Positions 34,740-47,516 of a stretch of 64,000 nucleotides of DNA are shown here, one piece after another. Position 1 is the first letter of the stretch. Each line of letters starts with the position of its first letter. The DNA is from Eutrema japonicum (lineage: Eukaryota > Streptophyta > Magnoliopsida > Brassicales > Brassicaceae): NCBI GenBank assembly GCA_030161315.1, contig BSQW01000001.1:45991076-46055075 (forward strand). The letters run 5' to 3'. The position numbers and the translations under genes are program-made. Under the pieces are notes generated by a model, which did not search any database, was not told the DNA's origin, and was given only the letters and a program-made list of their open reading frames with translations.

Positions 34740-35850
34740 AGCTTATAAACTAACTATGAATATTTTTTAACTGTGAATTGAAAGCGAGATTGATGAGAAA
34801 TAAAGCTCATTCCTATCTTTTTATATATAGTTTTTTTTTTGTTAAAAAATATTTTTTCCTTATTTCCGCTTATTTCTACTTTTTAAGATTCTTAATACTT
34901 TTTCTATTAAGAAGTTTTCATATTTTTTTTCAGTTTTTCTACAAGGGTCTTAAAGTAGTTTTACAATTCTTTTTTTCCTTATTAGAAAGTTACTTTATTT
35001 ATACAAAAATCGTTTGCAATATTATTAGAGTTTTACATTTTCTTATTGTAATAATTAGTCGTCTTCTTTTTTTAACAATCTCTCAAAAAAATTATTTAAA
35101 AAAGAAAGTTTACATTTTTAATATTCTAAATTATTCGTATATCTCGTCAAGCATGCTAGTGGAAGTTTTAAGAAAGAAAGCATGCTTTGTACTATTCTTG
35201 TTGAAGTTTTACATTTCTTTTTTCAATAAAAACAATCAATAATCTTTCGTATATCTCGTCAAGCATACCATAAATGCAAATACAGTCACAAACAATAAAG
35301 AAAGAGAAAAAACCTGAGAAATTTGTTTAACTACCAATTATACACAAAATCTGAATCGAACTATGAAAAAATAGAAACCGTATAATAATAAAATAATGAA
35401 ATCAATAGGACGGAAAAAATTAAAACTGAATAAACTCAAAACGGTAAAAATTATTATTTATTAGATAAATAAATTTTAGTATAAACTAGTTATAAATTTA
35501 AAACGTGCGGAATGAATAGGAAAATAACTTATAAATTTTTACTTTTTATCATTTCGTGCTTAATATTATGAATAGTATGTACTCGGCGAAATCACGTTTT
35601 TAAAATGTGATTACGTGAAAAAGCTATATCCCATTCAAACTCAAAGTCATCCATTATTAGTTTCATACACAAAATCTGAATCGAACTACGAAAAATTAAA
35701 CTAATAAAACAGAATTATTGAACACTAGTGTTTATACTACTTAACCTATTACTATAAAACATCAATTTTGTGGCTACAAAACTAAAACACGATATATGTA
35801 TGTATGAAACCCCTCTCCGAGACAAAACTGCATCGTCTCAAAACACAAAC
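34740..35850. other. AT-rich intergenic DNA
   Basis: There is no gene. A roughly 28-bp direct repeat, 'cacaaaatctgaatcgaacta', occurs near 35343 and 35669. The word 'cgtatatctcgtcaagcat' occurs near 35135 and 35249. The long plus-strand open frame at 34778-35242 is low-complexity Phe/Tyr-rich translation of T-rich DNA. Confidence 0.4.
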
Positions 35851-35853
35851 TAA

Positions 35854-36346
35854 TGCCTTGATTGGTAAGAACATTAAAAAAACATCAACCAATCATCTTT
35901 TGTTAATAGAACATTTAGAAAAACATTAAAAAACTACAGATGCTCTGCAAATACTCATCTCCTATATGTTTTCATATGAAACTTTTGGTAGAACATTAAC
36001 CTTTAAAATATCAAAAAATTAAAATAATTTTATATAACTAATTTAGTTTGTTAAATAATATCAAAATTATGTTTATATTAAAGTGTAAATTTTATACTTT
36101 AAAACTAATATTTACCATTATTTTTATGTTCTATTAATTTTAAAATAACATTTTAATAAAAATAAAATATAATAAATATAATTGAAATATGAAAAATACA
36201 TTATAAATATAAATATAGATATAATACTTACAAAGAAATATATTAAATAATTTTATATATAATCATTCAAAACTCTACTAATCAGATTACGTATCCATTA
36301 TGCTATTTAGTGTTACTGTTCTACCATCATTGTATCAATCAAGCCC
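35854..36346. mobile_element. PIF/Harbinger-like MITE, second copy type
   Basis: Flanking TAA occurs at 35851-35853 and 36347-36349. The left end TGCCTTGATTGGTAAGA and reverse-complemented right end GGGCTTGATTGATACAA are similar. They resemble the terminal repeats of the element at 16167-16689. The AT-rich interior has no coding capacity. Confidence 0.7.
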
Positions 36347-36370
36347 TAAGTTTATAATGAAAGAATGTAG

Positions 36371-37020
36371 ATGATCAAACCTTTTGTTTTGTTTGTTTTT
36401 AATCTCCTTTGTCTCTTGTTTGCGCTTGCTTTTCCTCGACGAAAGCCTCTAGCTTTGAAATCATTTGGAAACTCTCTTTCCGTTTCCAAAATCCAGATCC
36501 AGCTCTCCGCCCGCTTCTTTATAGCTAAAACCGCTCAGCTGTCTCTGTTTCCTCTAATTCTTGACCGACTCAATGTCATCTTTCTTCTGCTTAGAAGCGT
36601 TCTTTCATCTTCTGATAGACTGATAGTGCACTTCCTTAGCCAAATCTCTTGCTATCCCTAGCTTTACTCCTCTCCTCAATCTGTTTCTTTTCGTGCAAAA
36701 AGCCTAGACTTTACTCTGATATTTCACCATCTCTGCATAGTAATCCGATGGCCTGAGGAAAGGTAATCCCAATTTCTAAAGTTGAACAAAAGCTTGTCGC
36801 CATGTCCCTCGTGAGGTCATCGTTTACATCCACAAGACTCTCTCCCTGATCAATCTCAACCGTTAGCTTAGGAGTCCACTCAACATCTTCTGGCCATTTC
36901 GTCTCTGTTGTATATAGCGGTTTTCGTCGGCTCGGCCAATTTTTGGGTGATCTCTTCCTCTGATTTTGATTCGGAACCTGAAAGCGATGATTCTGCTTCA
37001 GAGTCAAATGCTTCCACTAG
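36371..37020 (-). pseudogene. rRNA-processing protein EBP2 fragment
   Basis: The minus strand resembles plant EBP2, a nucleolar 60S assembly factor. The visible blocks are LAEPTKTAIYNRD, WPEDVEWTPKLTVEIDQGES, DVNDDLTRDMA, then (after a frameshift) LGLPFLRPSDYYAEMVK, EKKQIEER, DIESVKKLRKQRQLSGFS and a basic C-terminal tail with stops. Several frameshifts, stops and internal deletions show it is dead. The fragment ends abruptly at the border of the gypsy LTR (37025), and no counterpart is seen past the other LTR. Confidence 0.8.
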
Positions 37021-37024
37021 GACC

Positions 37025-37860
37025 TGATATGATCCTAGACGGCTCAATGGAGGTTAATCACTTAGCCGAGGAGGAGCTTGCCGAGGAGACTTTTGCCGAG
37101 AAGGAGCTTGAACCCGAGGAAACTTTGTACGTTCCGGAAGGACTAATGACGAGAGCTAAGGCGAATAAGCTTAAGGACGCACTAGGAGGACTCGTTCGAC
37201 ATGTTCACGAAGCCGTGGGTTTGAAGGAAGAAGTGCCTCGAACCGCATTGGTTTCGATACAAGTCCAAGTGTGCTCTTTTCCTTCGTCACGGTTTTTACC
37301 CATTGGGTTTTACGTGACAAGGTTTTTAACGAGGCTTTAGAACACTTTTTCCCTCAAGCCCAAATCCCGCAGCAAAATCCCTCAAGAAGACCAAGAGACA
37401 TTCGATTTTCCTTAGTCAAAATTCTGCATTTATTTTCACAATTTCCTAGACTTTTTCTTCTCTCATTTTCGAGTATTCTTCTTGTATTTTCGAGGTGGGT
37501 TTAGTCCTTTGGACTCCCTTGCCTATTTAAAATCTTTGAGATCATTGTTGATCTCTTAACAAATTATCAAATAAAAACTTTTTTCTTTTTCGATTTCTCT
37601 TTAGTGGATTCTAAGGAATTTCGATTCGGTTTTATCAAGGGGATTTCCATCTCCCTTTGTGGGTAACCATTCAAACGATCGTCGTCACGAGGTGTCCGCA
37701 AGCGAGCTGCGAGTTGGAAGGATCATTGAGAGGAGTCTCACGCCTTCGAGCCGGTTCCACATCTCCGAAGCTACGATTTCACCGCCTTGAATTTCCGAAT
37801 TCAAAGATTATCCCAACATTACCGCTCCTTTGAGAGATCCCGTGGACGAGGGGTGTATTA
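37025..37860 (+). repeat. Ty3/gypsy 5' LTR
   Basis: It is 836 bp and carries the same coding tail (MTRAKANKLKDALGGLV) as the 3' LTR. It differs from the 3' LTR by roughly 18 substitutions and one 25-bp unit gain in the 3' copy, so the insertion is not recent but not ancient. Confidence 0.88.
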
Positions 37861-38085
37861 AGTGGTATCAGAGAACTCAAGGATCCGGTAATATCGTTTC
37901 ATCTATCATCTTATCATTTCGTTTTTGTTTTGTTTCATTTCATTGCATAATTTTCATTTTGGCCGTTCATCTTCTTTTTTTGTGTTCATCGAATTGTTCA
38001 TCATTTTCTGGGTTAATTCTAGTGTTGTTTTAATTTAGTTGTTGCATTTAGATCATTGTTAGGTTGTTGTATACCATCGAAAATC

Positions 38086-38122
<37 letters not shown>

Positions 38123-38578
38123 TATCATTCATTTTTTTTTTAGGAAAAATCGTTCATCTTCTTATTTCAAAAAAAAAAAAAAAAATATTGGTTTGATTGT
38201 GTTTGATTCCTTGAACTAACTAAGTCTTGTTTGTGTGGTTTTAATTTTTTTGCAAGGAATTCAAAGGTCAGCAATTTTGAAAAATCAAGTCCGAGGGACT
38301 TCCCGGGGGAAAACAAGTCCGAGGGACTTTCCGAGGGAAATCAAGACTGTGGGAAATTTTCGGAAACAAATTCCAAACCGTGGGATTTTTCTTCCCGGGG
38401 GAAAACATAAATCCGAGGGATTTATCCGGGAAAATTCAAAAACCGCCGAGGGATCAAATTTTCCGAGAAAAATTCTACAACACCGACTAAGCGATTCCTT
38501 TCCCTTTTGCTTGATTGATTTCACGCTTCTAAATTTTATTTCTTTTACTAAGTTGTTCTTGTTTTATTTCAGGATATC
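37861..38578 (+). other. Gypsy 5' leader with TA and A-run microsatellites
   Basis: This is untranslated DNA between the primer-binding site and gag. It contains an A run and (TA)n at about 38086-38125 and another A run near 38168-38185. Between 38290 and 38480 phrases like 'ccgagggacttcccggggg' repeat imperfectly. Confidence 0.6.
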
Positions 38579-41500
38579 ATGGCACAAAACGAATCTAATC
38601 AAAATCAAGGAGATGACCAACAAAATCCAAACGTCGCTCTTAATCAATCCGGATTAAGTGCCGCTCAACTACAAACGGTCATGGACATCATGAGACGTAT
38701 GATGGTCGCCGAAATGCAAGAAATGAATGACAAGCTGAATCGTGCCCTAGGAGCACAAAAACAGCCCCTAAACACGCCCGTGGGGGAAGAGCCAAATCGA
38801 CTTTTGAACAACGACGATTATTAAGGTGATTCGTCCCATAATGATAGTCAAGGTAGGCCGCGCAGAACTAGAAACACGAGGAGACATCATGAATCCGAGG
38901 GTCATTCATCCGGTCATAATCAAAGGAGGCCAAGAAGAGAAAACGCGAGAGGCGTTATCGCAAAAATTCCTCCTTTCCACGGAAAGAATGATCCGGATGC
39001 GTACTTGGCGTGGGAGATTAAGGTTGAGTTGGTGTTCGATTGCAATGAGTCTACGGAAGCTCAAAGAGTGCGTGCTGCTGTCACGGAATTTTATGATTAC
39101 GCACTTAGTTGGTGGGAACAATTGGTGACTTCGCGGAGACGCAATGACGAGGATCCTATAGAAACTTGGCGACAATTGCAAGCCGTCATGCGCAAGCGGT
39201 TCGTTCCTAGTCATCACCAACGTGATCTACACAACCGATTGAGGAGACTTATCCAAGGAGCAAGGAGTGTCGAGGAATATTACCAAGAGCTGGAAATGCT
39301 TATGACCCGCGCTCGTTTGGAGGAAGATAGTGAAGTTACTATGTCACGGTTTCTAGGTGGTCTTAACCGTGAGATCCAAGACTCGCTGGAACTTCAGTAC
39401 TATGGGGATCTCGAGGAGATGCTACAAAAGGCAAACATCATCGAAAGACAACTCAAGAGGAAGAACGGCGCCAAGACTTCTTACGGTTCTAATATCCGAT
39501 CTAATCCGGTTAATGATAAGTCCGCATTTCGGCCGAGAACGGATGTGAGAACGGGAACGGATTCCAAACTATTCACTCCTACCCATGTCCAAAATCCCAA
39601 TGAGAAGGCCGAGAGTTCTCAAGTCAAGAGTCACGATCTCCGGTGTTTCAAATGCCAAGGCCGAGGACATATGGCAAAGGATTGTCCGAACAAAAGGACA
39701 ATGATACTTCGAGGGGACGGTGAGATAGAATCGGATGTGGAGGAAATTTGTAATGTCCCGCAAGTATTTGAAGAGGCCGCGGAAGAAGCTCAGTATGGAG
39801 ATTTACTAGTGGCGAGACGAACTTTGCTTATACAAGACCGACCTAAAGAGGAGGAGCAACGGGAAAATCTGTTTCATATTAGATGCCGTGTCAAAGGAAA
39901 AGTGTGTAGCCTTATTATCGATGGGGGCAGTTATACGAATGTGGCGAGCACTACGCTTGTGGAGAAGCTGGGTTTAGAAGTGACGAAACATCCAAAGGCG
40001 TATTACCTCCAATGGTTGAACAACGAGGGCCATTTAAAGGTAACGAAACAAGTTTTGGTTCCTTTATCTATAGGGAGCTATGTGGATGAAGTGCTGTGCG
40101 ACGTGCTACCTATGGAGGCTGGGCATATACTATTAGGACAACCTTGGCAATTTGATCGCAAGGTTACTCATGACGGCCTTACGAACAAGCACTCTTTCGC
40201 ATACAAAGGGAAAAACGTGGTGTTAGTTCCTATGTCACCTCTCGAGATTTATCAAGACCAGAAAATTCGTGATAAGAAGAAGGAGGCTGAAGCTAAAGGC
40301 GACACCAATCCCAGCAATCCCAACGTTAAAGAAGGTATGAGTTTGAGTACGATCCCGAGTCAAACCTCAAAACCGAAAACCGTAAGGAATTCTAATCTTT
40401 TTGCGAAATCTAGTAAGGTTAAGCAAGCGTTATTTACAAAAAAAATCTTTCATTGTTCTTATGTTTAGGGAAACTCTTATGAGTTATACTGACCTTGAGC
40501 CGGAGCTCCCGAGCAAGATTATTTCTGTTTTGCAGGATTTTGAAGATGTCTTTCCCGATGACAATCCGCACGGTTTACCGCCTGTCCGGGGAATTGAACG
40601 CCAAATCAATTTTGTGCCCGGGGCTTCTCTTCCGAACCGACCAGCATATAGGACTAATCCCATGGAGACTAAGGAACTCCAAAGACAGGTCACGGAAATT
40701 ATGGAGAAAGGACATATCCGCGAAAGCATGAGTCCTTGTGCGGTACCGGTTTTGCTTGTTCCGAAGAAGGACAGAACGTGGCGTATGTGCGTCCACTGTC
40801 GCGCCATCAATAATATCACTGTAAAGTATCGCCATCCTATTCCTCGTTTAGATGACATGCTAGATGAACTTTATGGGTCTTGCATTTTCTCTAAAATTGA
40901 TCTTAAAAGTGGATATCATCAAATTAGGATGAAAGAGGGGGATGAGTGGAAAACGGCGTTTAAAACTAAGCATGGGTTGTATGAATGGTTAGTGATGCCT
41001 TTCGGGTTAACTAATGCACCTAGTACATTCATGAGGCTAATGAACCATATCTTACGATCATTTATAGGAGTCTTTGTGGTTGTATACTTTGATGATATCC
41101 TAGTGTATAGCAAGAACATAGACGAGCATGTTACGCATGTTAGGGCCGTTTTGGATGTTCTTAGGAAGGAGAAACTTTATGCGAACTTGAAGAAGTGTAC
41201 TTTTTGTACGGATAACTTGGTTTTTCTAGGTTTTTTTGTTAGTGCCCAGGGAATCAAGGTCGATGAAGAAAAGGTGAAAGCCATCCGCGATTGGCCTAGT
41301 CCGAAGTCCGTTGGCGAAGTGAGGAGTTTCCATGGACTTGCGGGTTTTTACCGACGCTTTGTGAAGGATTTCAGTACCTTGGCCGTACCTCTAACCGAAG
41401 TTATCAAGAAAGACGTTGGCTTCAAGTGGAACGAAGCACAAGAAACCGCTTTCCAAGCGTTGAAAGACAAGCTCACAAACGCACCACTTCTTTCCTTACC

Positions 41501-43403
41501 TGATTTTTCGAAAACTTTTGAAATTGAATGTGATGCCTCTGGTATAGGTATTGTTCTTATGCAGGAAAAGAGACCAATCGCTTACTTTAGCGAAAATCTT
41601 GGAGGAGCCAACTTGAATTACCCAACGTACGATAAGGAGCTCTACGCGTTGGTGCGAGCTTTGCAAACGTGGCAACACTATTTCTGGCCTAAAGAGTTCG
41701 TGATCCATACTGATCATGAGTCTCTCAAACATCTCAAAGGTCAACAAAAGCTGAACAAACGTCATGCACGGTGGGTTGAATTCATCGAAACCTTTCCATA
41801 CGTCATTCGGTATAAACAAGGTAAGGACAATGTAGTTGCCGATGCATTGTCAAGGAGGTATGTTCTACTTTATACTCTTGAAACTAAGTTGCTGGGTTTT
41901 GAACAAATTAAGAATTATTATGCAACTGATTCCGATTTTAAAGAAGCTTATCAAGCAACCGAAAAATTTGCCTTCGGGAAATTTTTTCGAAATGATGGAT
42001 TCCTTTTCTTTGAAAACCGCCTTTGTGTGCCTCACTGTTCTTTGCGAGAATTGTTTGTTAGGGAATCACATGGAGGAGGACTTATGGGACACTTTGGAGT
42101 CGCCAAAACGCTAAGCACATTGCAAACTCATTTCTATTGGCCGCATATGAGAAAAGACGTGGAGAGAATTTGCGGAAGATGTGTCACGTGCAAGCAAGCC
42201 AAATCCAAGGTAAGTCTGCAAGGTTTGTACTCTCATTTACCTATCCCTACTGTTCCGTGGGTTGATGTGTCTATGGATTTCGTTCTTGGATTGCCTAGAA
42301 CTAGGAAGGGTCGAGATTCCATCTTTGTCGTAGTTGATAGATTTTCTAAGATGGCTCACTTTATTCCTTGTCATAAAACGGATGATGCATCACTAGTTGC
42401 GAAATTGTTCTTTAGGGAAGTAATTCGTTTGCATGGCATGCCTAGGACGATAGTTTCCGACCGTGACACTAAGTTTTAAAGCTATTTTTGGAAAACGTTG
42501 TGGTCTAAGTTAGGTACTAAACTCTTGTTTTTGACTACTTTTCACCCGAAAACTGACGGGCAAACGGAAGTAGTGAATAGAACTTTGTCCACTCTTTTGC
42601 GTGCTATTATTAAAAAGAATATTAGGACATGGGAAGATTGTTTGCCGCACGTTGAATTTGCTTATAATCATTCTGTTCACTCCGCTACTAAGTTTTCACC
42701 ATTTCAGTTAGTTTATGGCTTTAATCCCATTACTCCTTTGGATCTAACCGAGTTACCTTCCAATGAGCGTTTGAGTTTTGATGGGAAAAAGAAGGCTGAG
42801 CTAGTGAAACAAATGCATGAACAAGCGCGGTTGAACATAGAGAAGAAAACCGAACAATACCGCAAGCAAGCTAACAAAGGCCGGCGTGAGCAAATTTTCG
42901 AACCGGGAGATCTCGTTTGGGTTCATTTGCGGAAAGAACGATTTCCGGACGAACGCAAGTCTAAGCTCATGCCACGGACGGATGGTCCATTCCGTGTGAT
43001 AAAACGGATCAACAACAATGTCTACGTCATCGATTTGCAAGGTAAGTACGCTATTAGTACAAGTTTCAATGTTTCTGACTTGATTCCTTTTATTGCAGAT
43101 AGTCCAAATTTGAGGACAAATCCTTTTGAAGAGGAAGGGCATGATATGATCCTAGACGGCTCAATGGAGGTTAATCACTTAGCCGAGGAGGAGCTTGCCG
43201 AGGAGACTTTTGCCGAGAAGGAGCTTGAACCCGAGGAAGCTTTGTACGTTCCGGAAGGACCAATGACGAGAGCTAAGGCGAAGAAGCTTAAGGACGCACT
43301 AGGAGGACTCGTTCGACATGTTCACGAAGCCGTGGGTTTGAAGGAAGAAGTGCCTCGAACCGCATTGGTTTCGATACAAGTCCAAGTGTGCTCTTTTCCT
43401 TAG
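38579..43403 (+). pseudogene. Gypsy gag-pol polyprotein gene with three lesions
   Basis: Gag starts at 38579. Its core includes the retrotransposon gag domain (WWEQLVTSRRR, then RDLHNRLRRLIQGARSVEEY) and a zinc knuckle CFKCQGRGHMAKDC. Protease has the variant active site IIDGGSYTN. Reverse transcriptase shows MPFGLTNAPSTF and YFDDILVYS. RNase H shows IECDASGIGIVL. Integrase shows an HHCC zinc region ending CVTCKQAKS and a DDE core. An in-frame TAA at 38822-38824 breaks gag, a one-base gain in the A run at 40438-40445 shifts the frame before RT, and a TAA at 42477-42479 breaks integrase. The last residues are encoded inside the 3' LTR. The copy cannot make an intact polyprotein. Confidence 0.9.
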
Positions 43404-44002
43404 TCACGGTTTTTACCCATTGGGTTTCACGTGACAAGGTTTTTAACGAGGCCTTGGAACACTTTTTTCCTCAAGCCCAAATCCCGCATCAAAATCCCTC
43501 AACAAATCCCGCAGCAAAATCCCTCAAGAAGACCAAGAGACATTCGATTTTCCATAGTCAAAATTCTGTATTTATTTTCACAATTTCCTAGACTTTTTCT
43601 TCTCTCATTTTCGAGTATTCTTCTTGTATTTTCGAGGTGGGTTTAGTCCTTTGGACTCCCTTGCCTATTTAAACTCTTTGAGATCATTGTTGATCTCTTA
43701 ACAAATTATCAAATAAAAACTTCTTTCTTTTTCGATTTCTCTTTAGTGGATTCTAAGGAATTTCGATTCGGTTTTATCAAGGGGATTTCCATCTCCCTTT
43801 GTGGATAACCATTCAAACGATCATCGTCACGAGGTGTCCGCAAGCGAGCTGCGAGTTGGAAGGATCATTGAGAGGAGTCTCACGCTTTCGAGCCGGTTCC
43901 ACATCTCCGAAGCTACGATTTCACCGCCTTGAATTTCCGAATTCAAGGATTATCCCAACATTACCACTCCTTTGAGAGATCCCGTGGACGAGGGGTGTAT
44001 TA
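43142..44002 (+). repeat. Ty3/gypsy 3' LTR
   Basis: It is 861 bp and matches 37025-37860. It contains an extra copy of a roughly 25-bp unit (AAATCCCGCATCAAAATCCC, about 43479-43503) and the terminal codons of pol. Confidence 0.88.
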
Positions 44003-44350
44003 AGACCTCTTCAATTGACAAATATTCCAAGTTTGAACAAAGGAAACAATCAGGTTCAGAATCGAGATGATAACATTCCATGCAGTAAGTAACAATTGCA
44101 CCACTGAAGTTGTTTTGCACGTAGTAAAAGATTATTTATTGGAATACAAATATTCTTGAAAACTGGAGAGAGACAGAACGGGAAAAAGTCAGCCTTTTTT
44201 TAACTGTAGATGGAAACAAAATCCATTTAATAAAAATAGGACACTGTAAAAAGATAATTAAATTTGGTCGGGTCTTCTTCTTCTCCCAACGATCTTTCTT
44301 TATTTTACAAGTCCCAAAATATGTTGATTTTTAAGCAATTGTTTGTTGCT

Positions 44351-47300
44351 TCAACAAAATTTGCTGCTTACGGTGTCATAGCTCGGAACAGCCAACACTG
44401 CCACAAACAAAACAAAAAAACCAGACTCAATATTAAGACACAAGATCTTGGTTTTGTTTTTTTTGTTGAACACTAAAAGTAAAAAGAAAAAATTGAAAAC
44501 TTGTTTACCATCTCCAAAGGCACCCATTGTCAAAGGCTTTGAAATAATCTTGGTGGTGAAATCTGCAATGTCCTTCAAGGTTAGTTGGTCTACTGTCTTC
44601 AAGAATTGCTCAACTGGTTTCCTGCAAGATTTTTTTTTTATTAAAACACTGTCATGATGCGCAAGAAGAAAGAAACTATTGAGATTGAGTGAATTTATTT
44701 TTGTTTTAATGAAATATGTGTGTACCTCTCTCCGTATGTAAGTAGCTGCCTGCCAATGTCTTCTGCGGCAATCATCTGCAGAGGACAACCTTTAACGAGT
44801 TAATAACCTCTAATGGTTTGAATCGATAGTAAACAAAATGGCAACATGCTTTTTAAGTAAACTGGAGGGTGAGGAGAGTTAAAGAATACCCGAGATTCCA
44901 AATTCATCAGAACTGCAGATTTTGTGGCTGCCTTGGCGCGATCAAGATGCTTCTGGTTAACTGTTAATCAGAAGGAAAATATTTCACATATATAACAAAA
45001 AATGGTTTCGACTTGTTAGATTAGAAGAGGTAGTTCAGTGAAAAACGAAGAAACAAACTGCAAACCTTTTCCTCCTGCTACATCTCTCAGTTCTTTAGCT
45101 GCTAACTCAATTGCTTTTGCAGCGAACTTGGGACTCTGCATCCAAAGATGTGAAACATATCACTAATTTCAGTAATGTAGTTGTCAAATTCAACAAAGCT
45201 TAATATTCACAAAACCGATATTCCTTGAGATTAATACATATTTATCAAATCAATGGAAAAATGTGGATAATTGATAAAAAGGAAAAGCATAGTAAGCAGT
45301 ATCAGGAACTCACCGAGCAACCATAGATTCCAAACAATCCGGTGTTGTTAAAGATGCTAGTGAATGCAGTGCATGATTGAACTTCTTGATATTCGTTTAG
45401 AATACGGAGATCTGTAACCAGACATAGGAACTTGTATCACTATTACTGAACGACTAGCAGTGTTTGAGAATGTTACATTACCTAGTTCAATAAACGCAAA
45501 AAAACAGAAAAGCTCAAAAAAGCAATAAAAACACAAGATTTGACTTACAGAGCCACGAGTGCATTCCTTTGCCAGGGCCTCCAGCAGAGAATGAGCCACC
45601 TCCTCCCATAAGCATCTGATAGCAATTAGATTTACATTTTACTGAATCTTCACGAGTGGAAAGAATTTTATTGAAACAAGTGCAAATTAACACAAGCAAA
45701 AAAGTAAACATTCAATTTACACACCTGGAGAACAGTGGCGATGACTGCTTCTTTCTCGTTATTCCAGCCAGGCACCTCAAAGGCAAGCGCAAAGTGTGTA
45801 GCCTGAAAATGACAGAACAAAAGCTCAATTCGAATTGTGACATAAAAACACCTTCATCTCAAACACACTTGTCCAATGACGGCAATTTCTCATGAATACC
45901 TCTCCACCAGTATGTTGGCGAAAATCTCCGCCCACATATTGAGATTTTGGCTCCGGTTGGCGCACTACATTAGGAAGGTCAGAAGTTAATGGCTCAACAA
46001 CATTTAAAAGTTCCTCGTGTTTAACTCCACTTGCGGCCAGTACCATACGTGCAGCAGTGAAATTCTCCTGAAATTCCCATATCAAGTGAGTTATATAAAA
46101 AAAGAGGACACAAACTTAAGTAAATGACTGTAATCACAGAGATGTAGATGGTTCTCAAAAGCTGATGCGGTCTTACAGCCATAAACTCTTCCAAGAGGTC
46201 CCCATTCAATGTGTCCAAAGCAGACTCTGGTGCGTACAAAGGATTTCCCAATGGACCGGAATAACCAGCAGAATGAATAGCCTCCATGAGGAATCCCATA
46301 GGATTCTTTGCTAGTTCCGCTATCTCTAGCTTCATCTTACGTAGCTGCGGAATCGACACATGACAATAAGTCACATAAATTTTTCACCCCGTTATCAAAA
46401 TAACAACAAAGGGAAAAGAGATTTACCTCTTCATTCACTTCCCAATCCAAGAAAGCAGGGTTCCTCACACTGTCAATAAGAACTTCCACCATTTCAGGGA
46501 CATAGGTTTTAAGAGTATCAATAGTGTAGCTCATTTGCTCCCGAGACGCAGATGCCGATGTGTTGCCTCCAATAGCCTCTATTTCCCTCACAAGACGTAG
46601 ATGGCTTCTGTTTAGCGTGCTCTTGAAAGCCATCCTTTCAAGCAAATGTGTTGCTCCATGGAAATAAGGAGCCTCATAAATAGAGCCACAATCAACATAC
46701 AAACCAATGGAAGCTGCAGGATTCTGACCAAATAAAAAAATCACCAACATAACTTTGTTCAGGTCATTTCTCGCATTTTCATAGATTCTCAGAGAAATAT
46801 ATAAAAAAAACATAAGTTTTTACCGGAGACATCTCTGAGGCGATTTTGAAACCATTTGGAAGAGTAGTGATCTTAATCTTGCTTGGCTCGACGTGGTCAG
46901 GAAGTGGCGGAGGAAGAGAGACTCCCTGTAGTGGCATGTCCAATGAAGTAATCGAAGCAGAGGACGAGCCAGCCAACCAGCTCAAGAAACCTGACGAAGA
47001 AGAACTCGTCGCAACAGCACTAGAACTTGCATATCGCGCCGGTCTCAAACTTCGGCTAAGGGATCCCTATAAAACACGAATATCATGCGTCATTACAAGA
47101 AGCCTATAAAATACTTGATGGAAATAAAACTCATCTGTTTCAACGAACATTGAGTCGCATACTAACAATTCATGATCCACGATTGAAGCAAAGAGGTACA
47201 AAAAAAGATAAAAATAAAAAGTAATTTCTCCTAATCGGCTATAATCTAAAACCAATGGATTGACTTCAGTAGTTACGATACAAAATCCTCTCAGAGAAGA

Positions 47301-47516
47301 GATCATTTGTAAACCTAAATAAGTGCCATCGCCGCCGGTAATCAAGCGGAATATATGAATCCAGATCTACAAATTTTCTGAGAGTGATACGAGAAATAAC
47401 TAAATCGAACAAATCTTTCGTTACTCGAACGTTCCAGAAGCTAATTCAGGAGAAAATGATATTAAAACGGTACCGACCTTAAGAGCCCTGGCTCGTGAAG
47501 CTGCCGTGCGATACAT
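44351..47516 (-). CDS. MPPalpha: Mitochondrial processing peptidase alpha subunit
   Basis: Thirteen exons were joined by GT-AG sites with consistent phase: 47516-47478, 47066-46824, 46723-46427, 46344-46177, 46067-45900, 45802-45725, 45615-45549, 45411-45314, 45135-45066, 44960-44890, 44775-44726, 44621-44509 and 44397-44351. They give 502 residues, almost exactly the length I recall for Arabidopsis MPP-alpha. The M16 fold is evident: HGATHLLERMAFKST lies where the beta subunit has its HxxEH zinc site (degenerate here, as expected for alpha), and the substrate-binding glycine-rich loop reads MLMGGGGSFSAGGPGKGMHS. The protein removes presequences from imported precursors and in plants is a core subunit of the cytochrome bc1 complex. 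The first exon encodes the mitochondrial presequence MYRTAASRARALK. It is likely the At1g51980 orthologue by position. Confidence 0.95.

Larger units (their letters stand above)
37025..44002 (+). mobile_element. Full-length Ty3/gypsy LTR retrotransposon, disabled
   Basis: Direct repeats 37025-37860 and 43142-44002 are the LTRs. Each begins TGATATGATCC and ends GGGTGTATTA. A primer-binding site TGGTATCAGAG complementary to initiator Met-tRNA lies at 37863, and a polypurine tract GAAGAGGAAGGG ends just before the 3' LTR. The flanking 5 bp are GGACC and AGACC, an imperfect target duplication. Gag, protease, RT, RNase H and integrase are in the order of Ty3/gypsy. The coding frame runs into the 3' LTR, a feature I associate with CRM-clade chromoviruses, but the clade is inferred. 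Confidence 0.92.

Noticed and set aside
34778..35242. 154-codon membrane protein
   Set aside because: It is low-complexity Phe/Tyr/Ile translation of T-rich DNA with no family resemblance.
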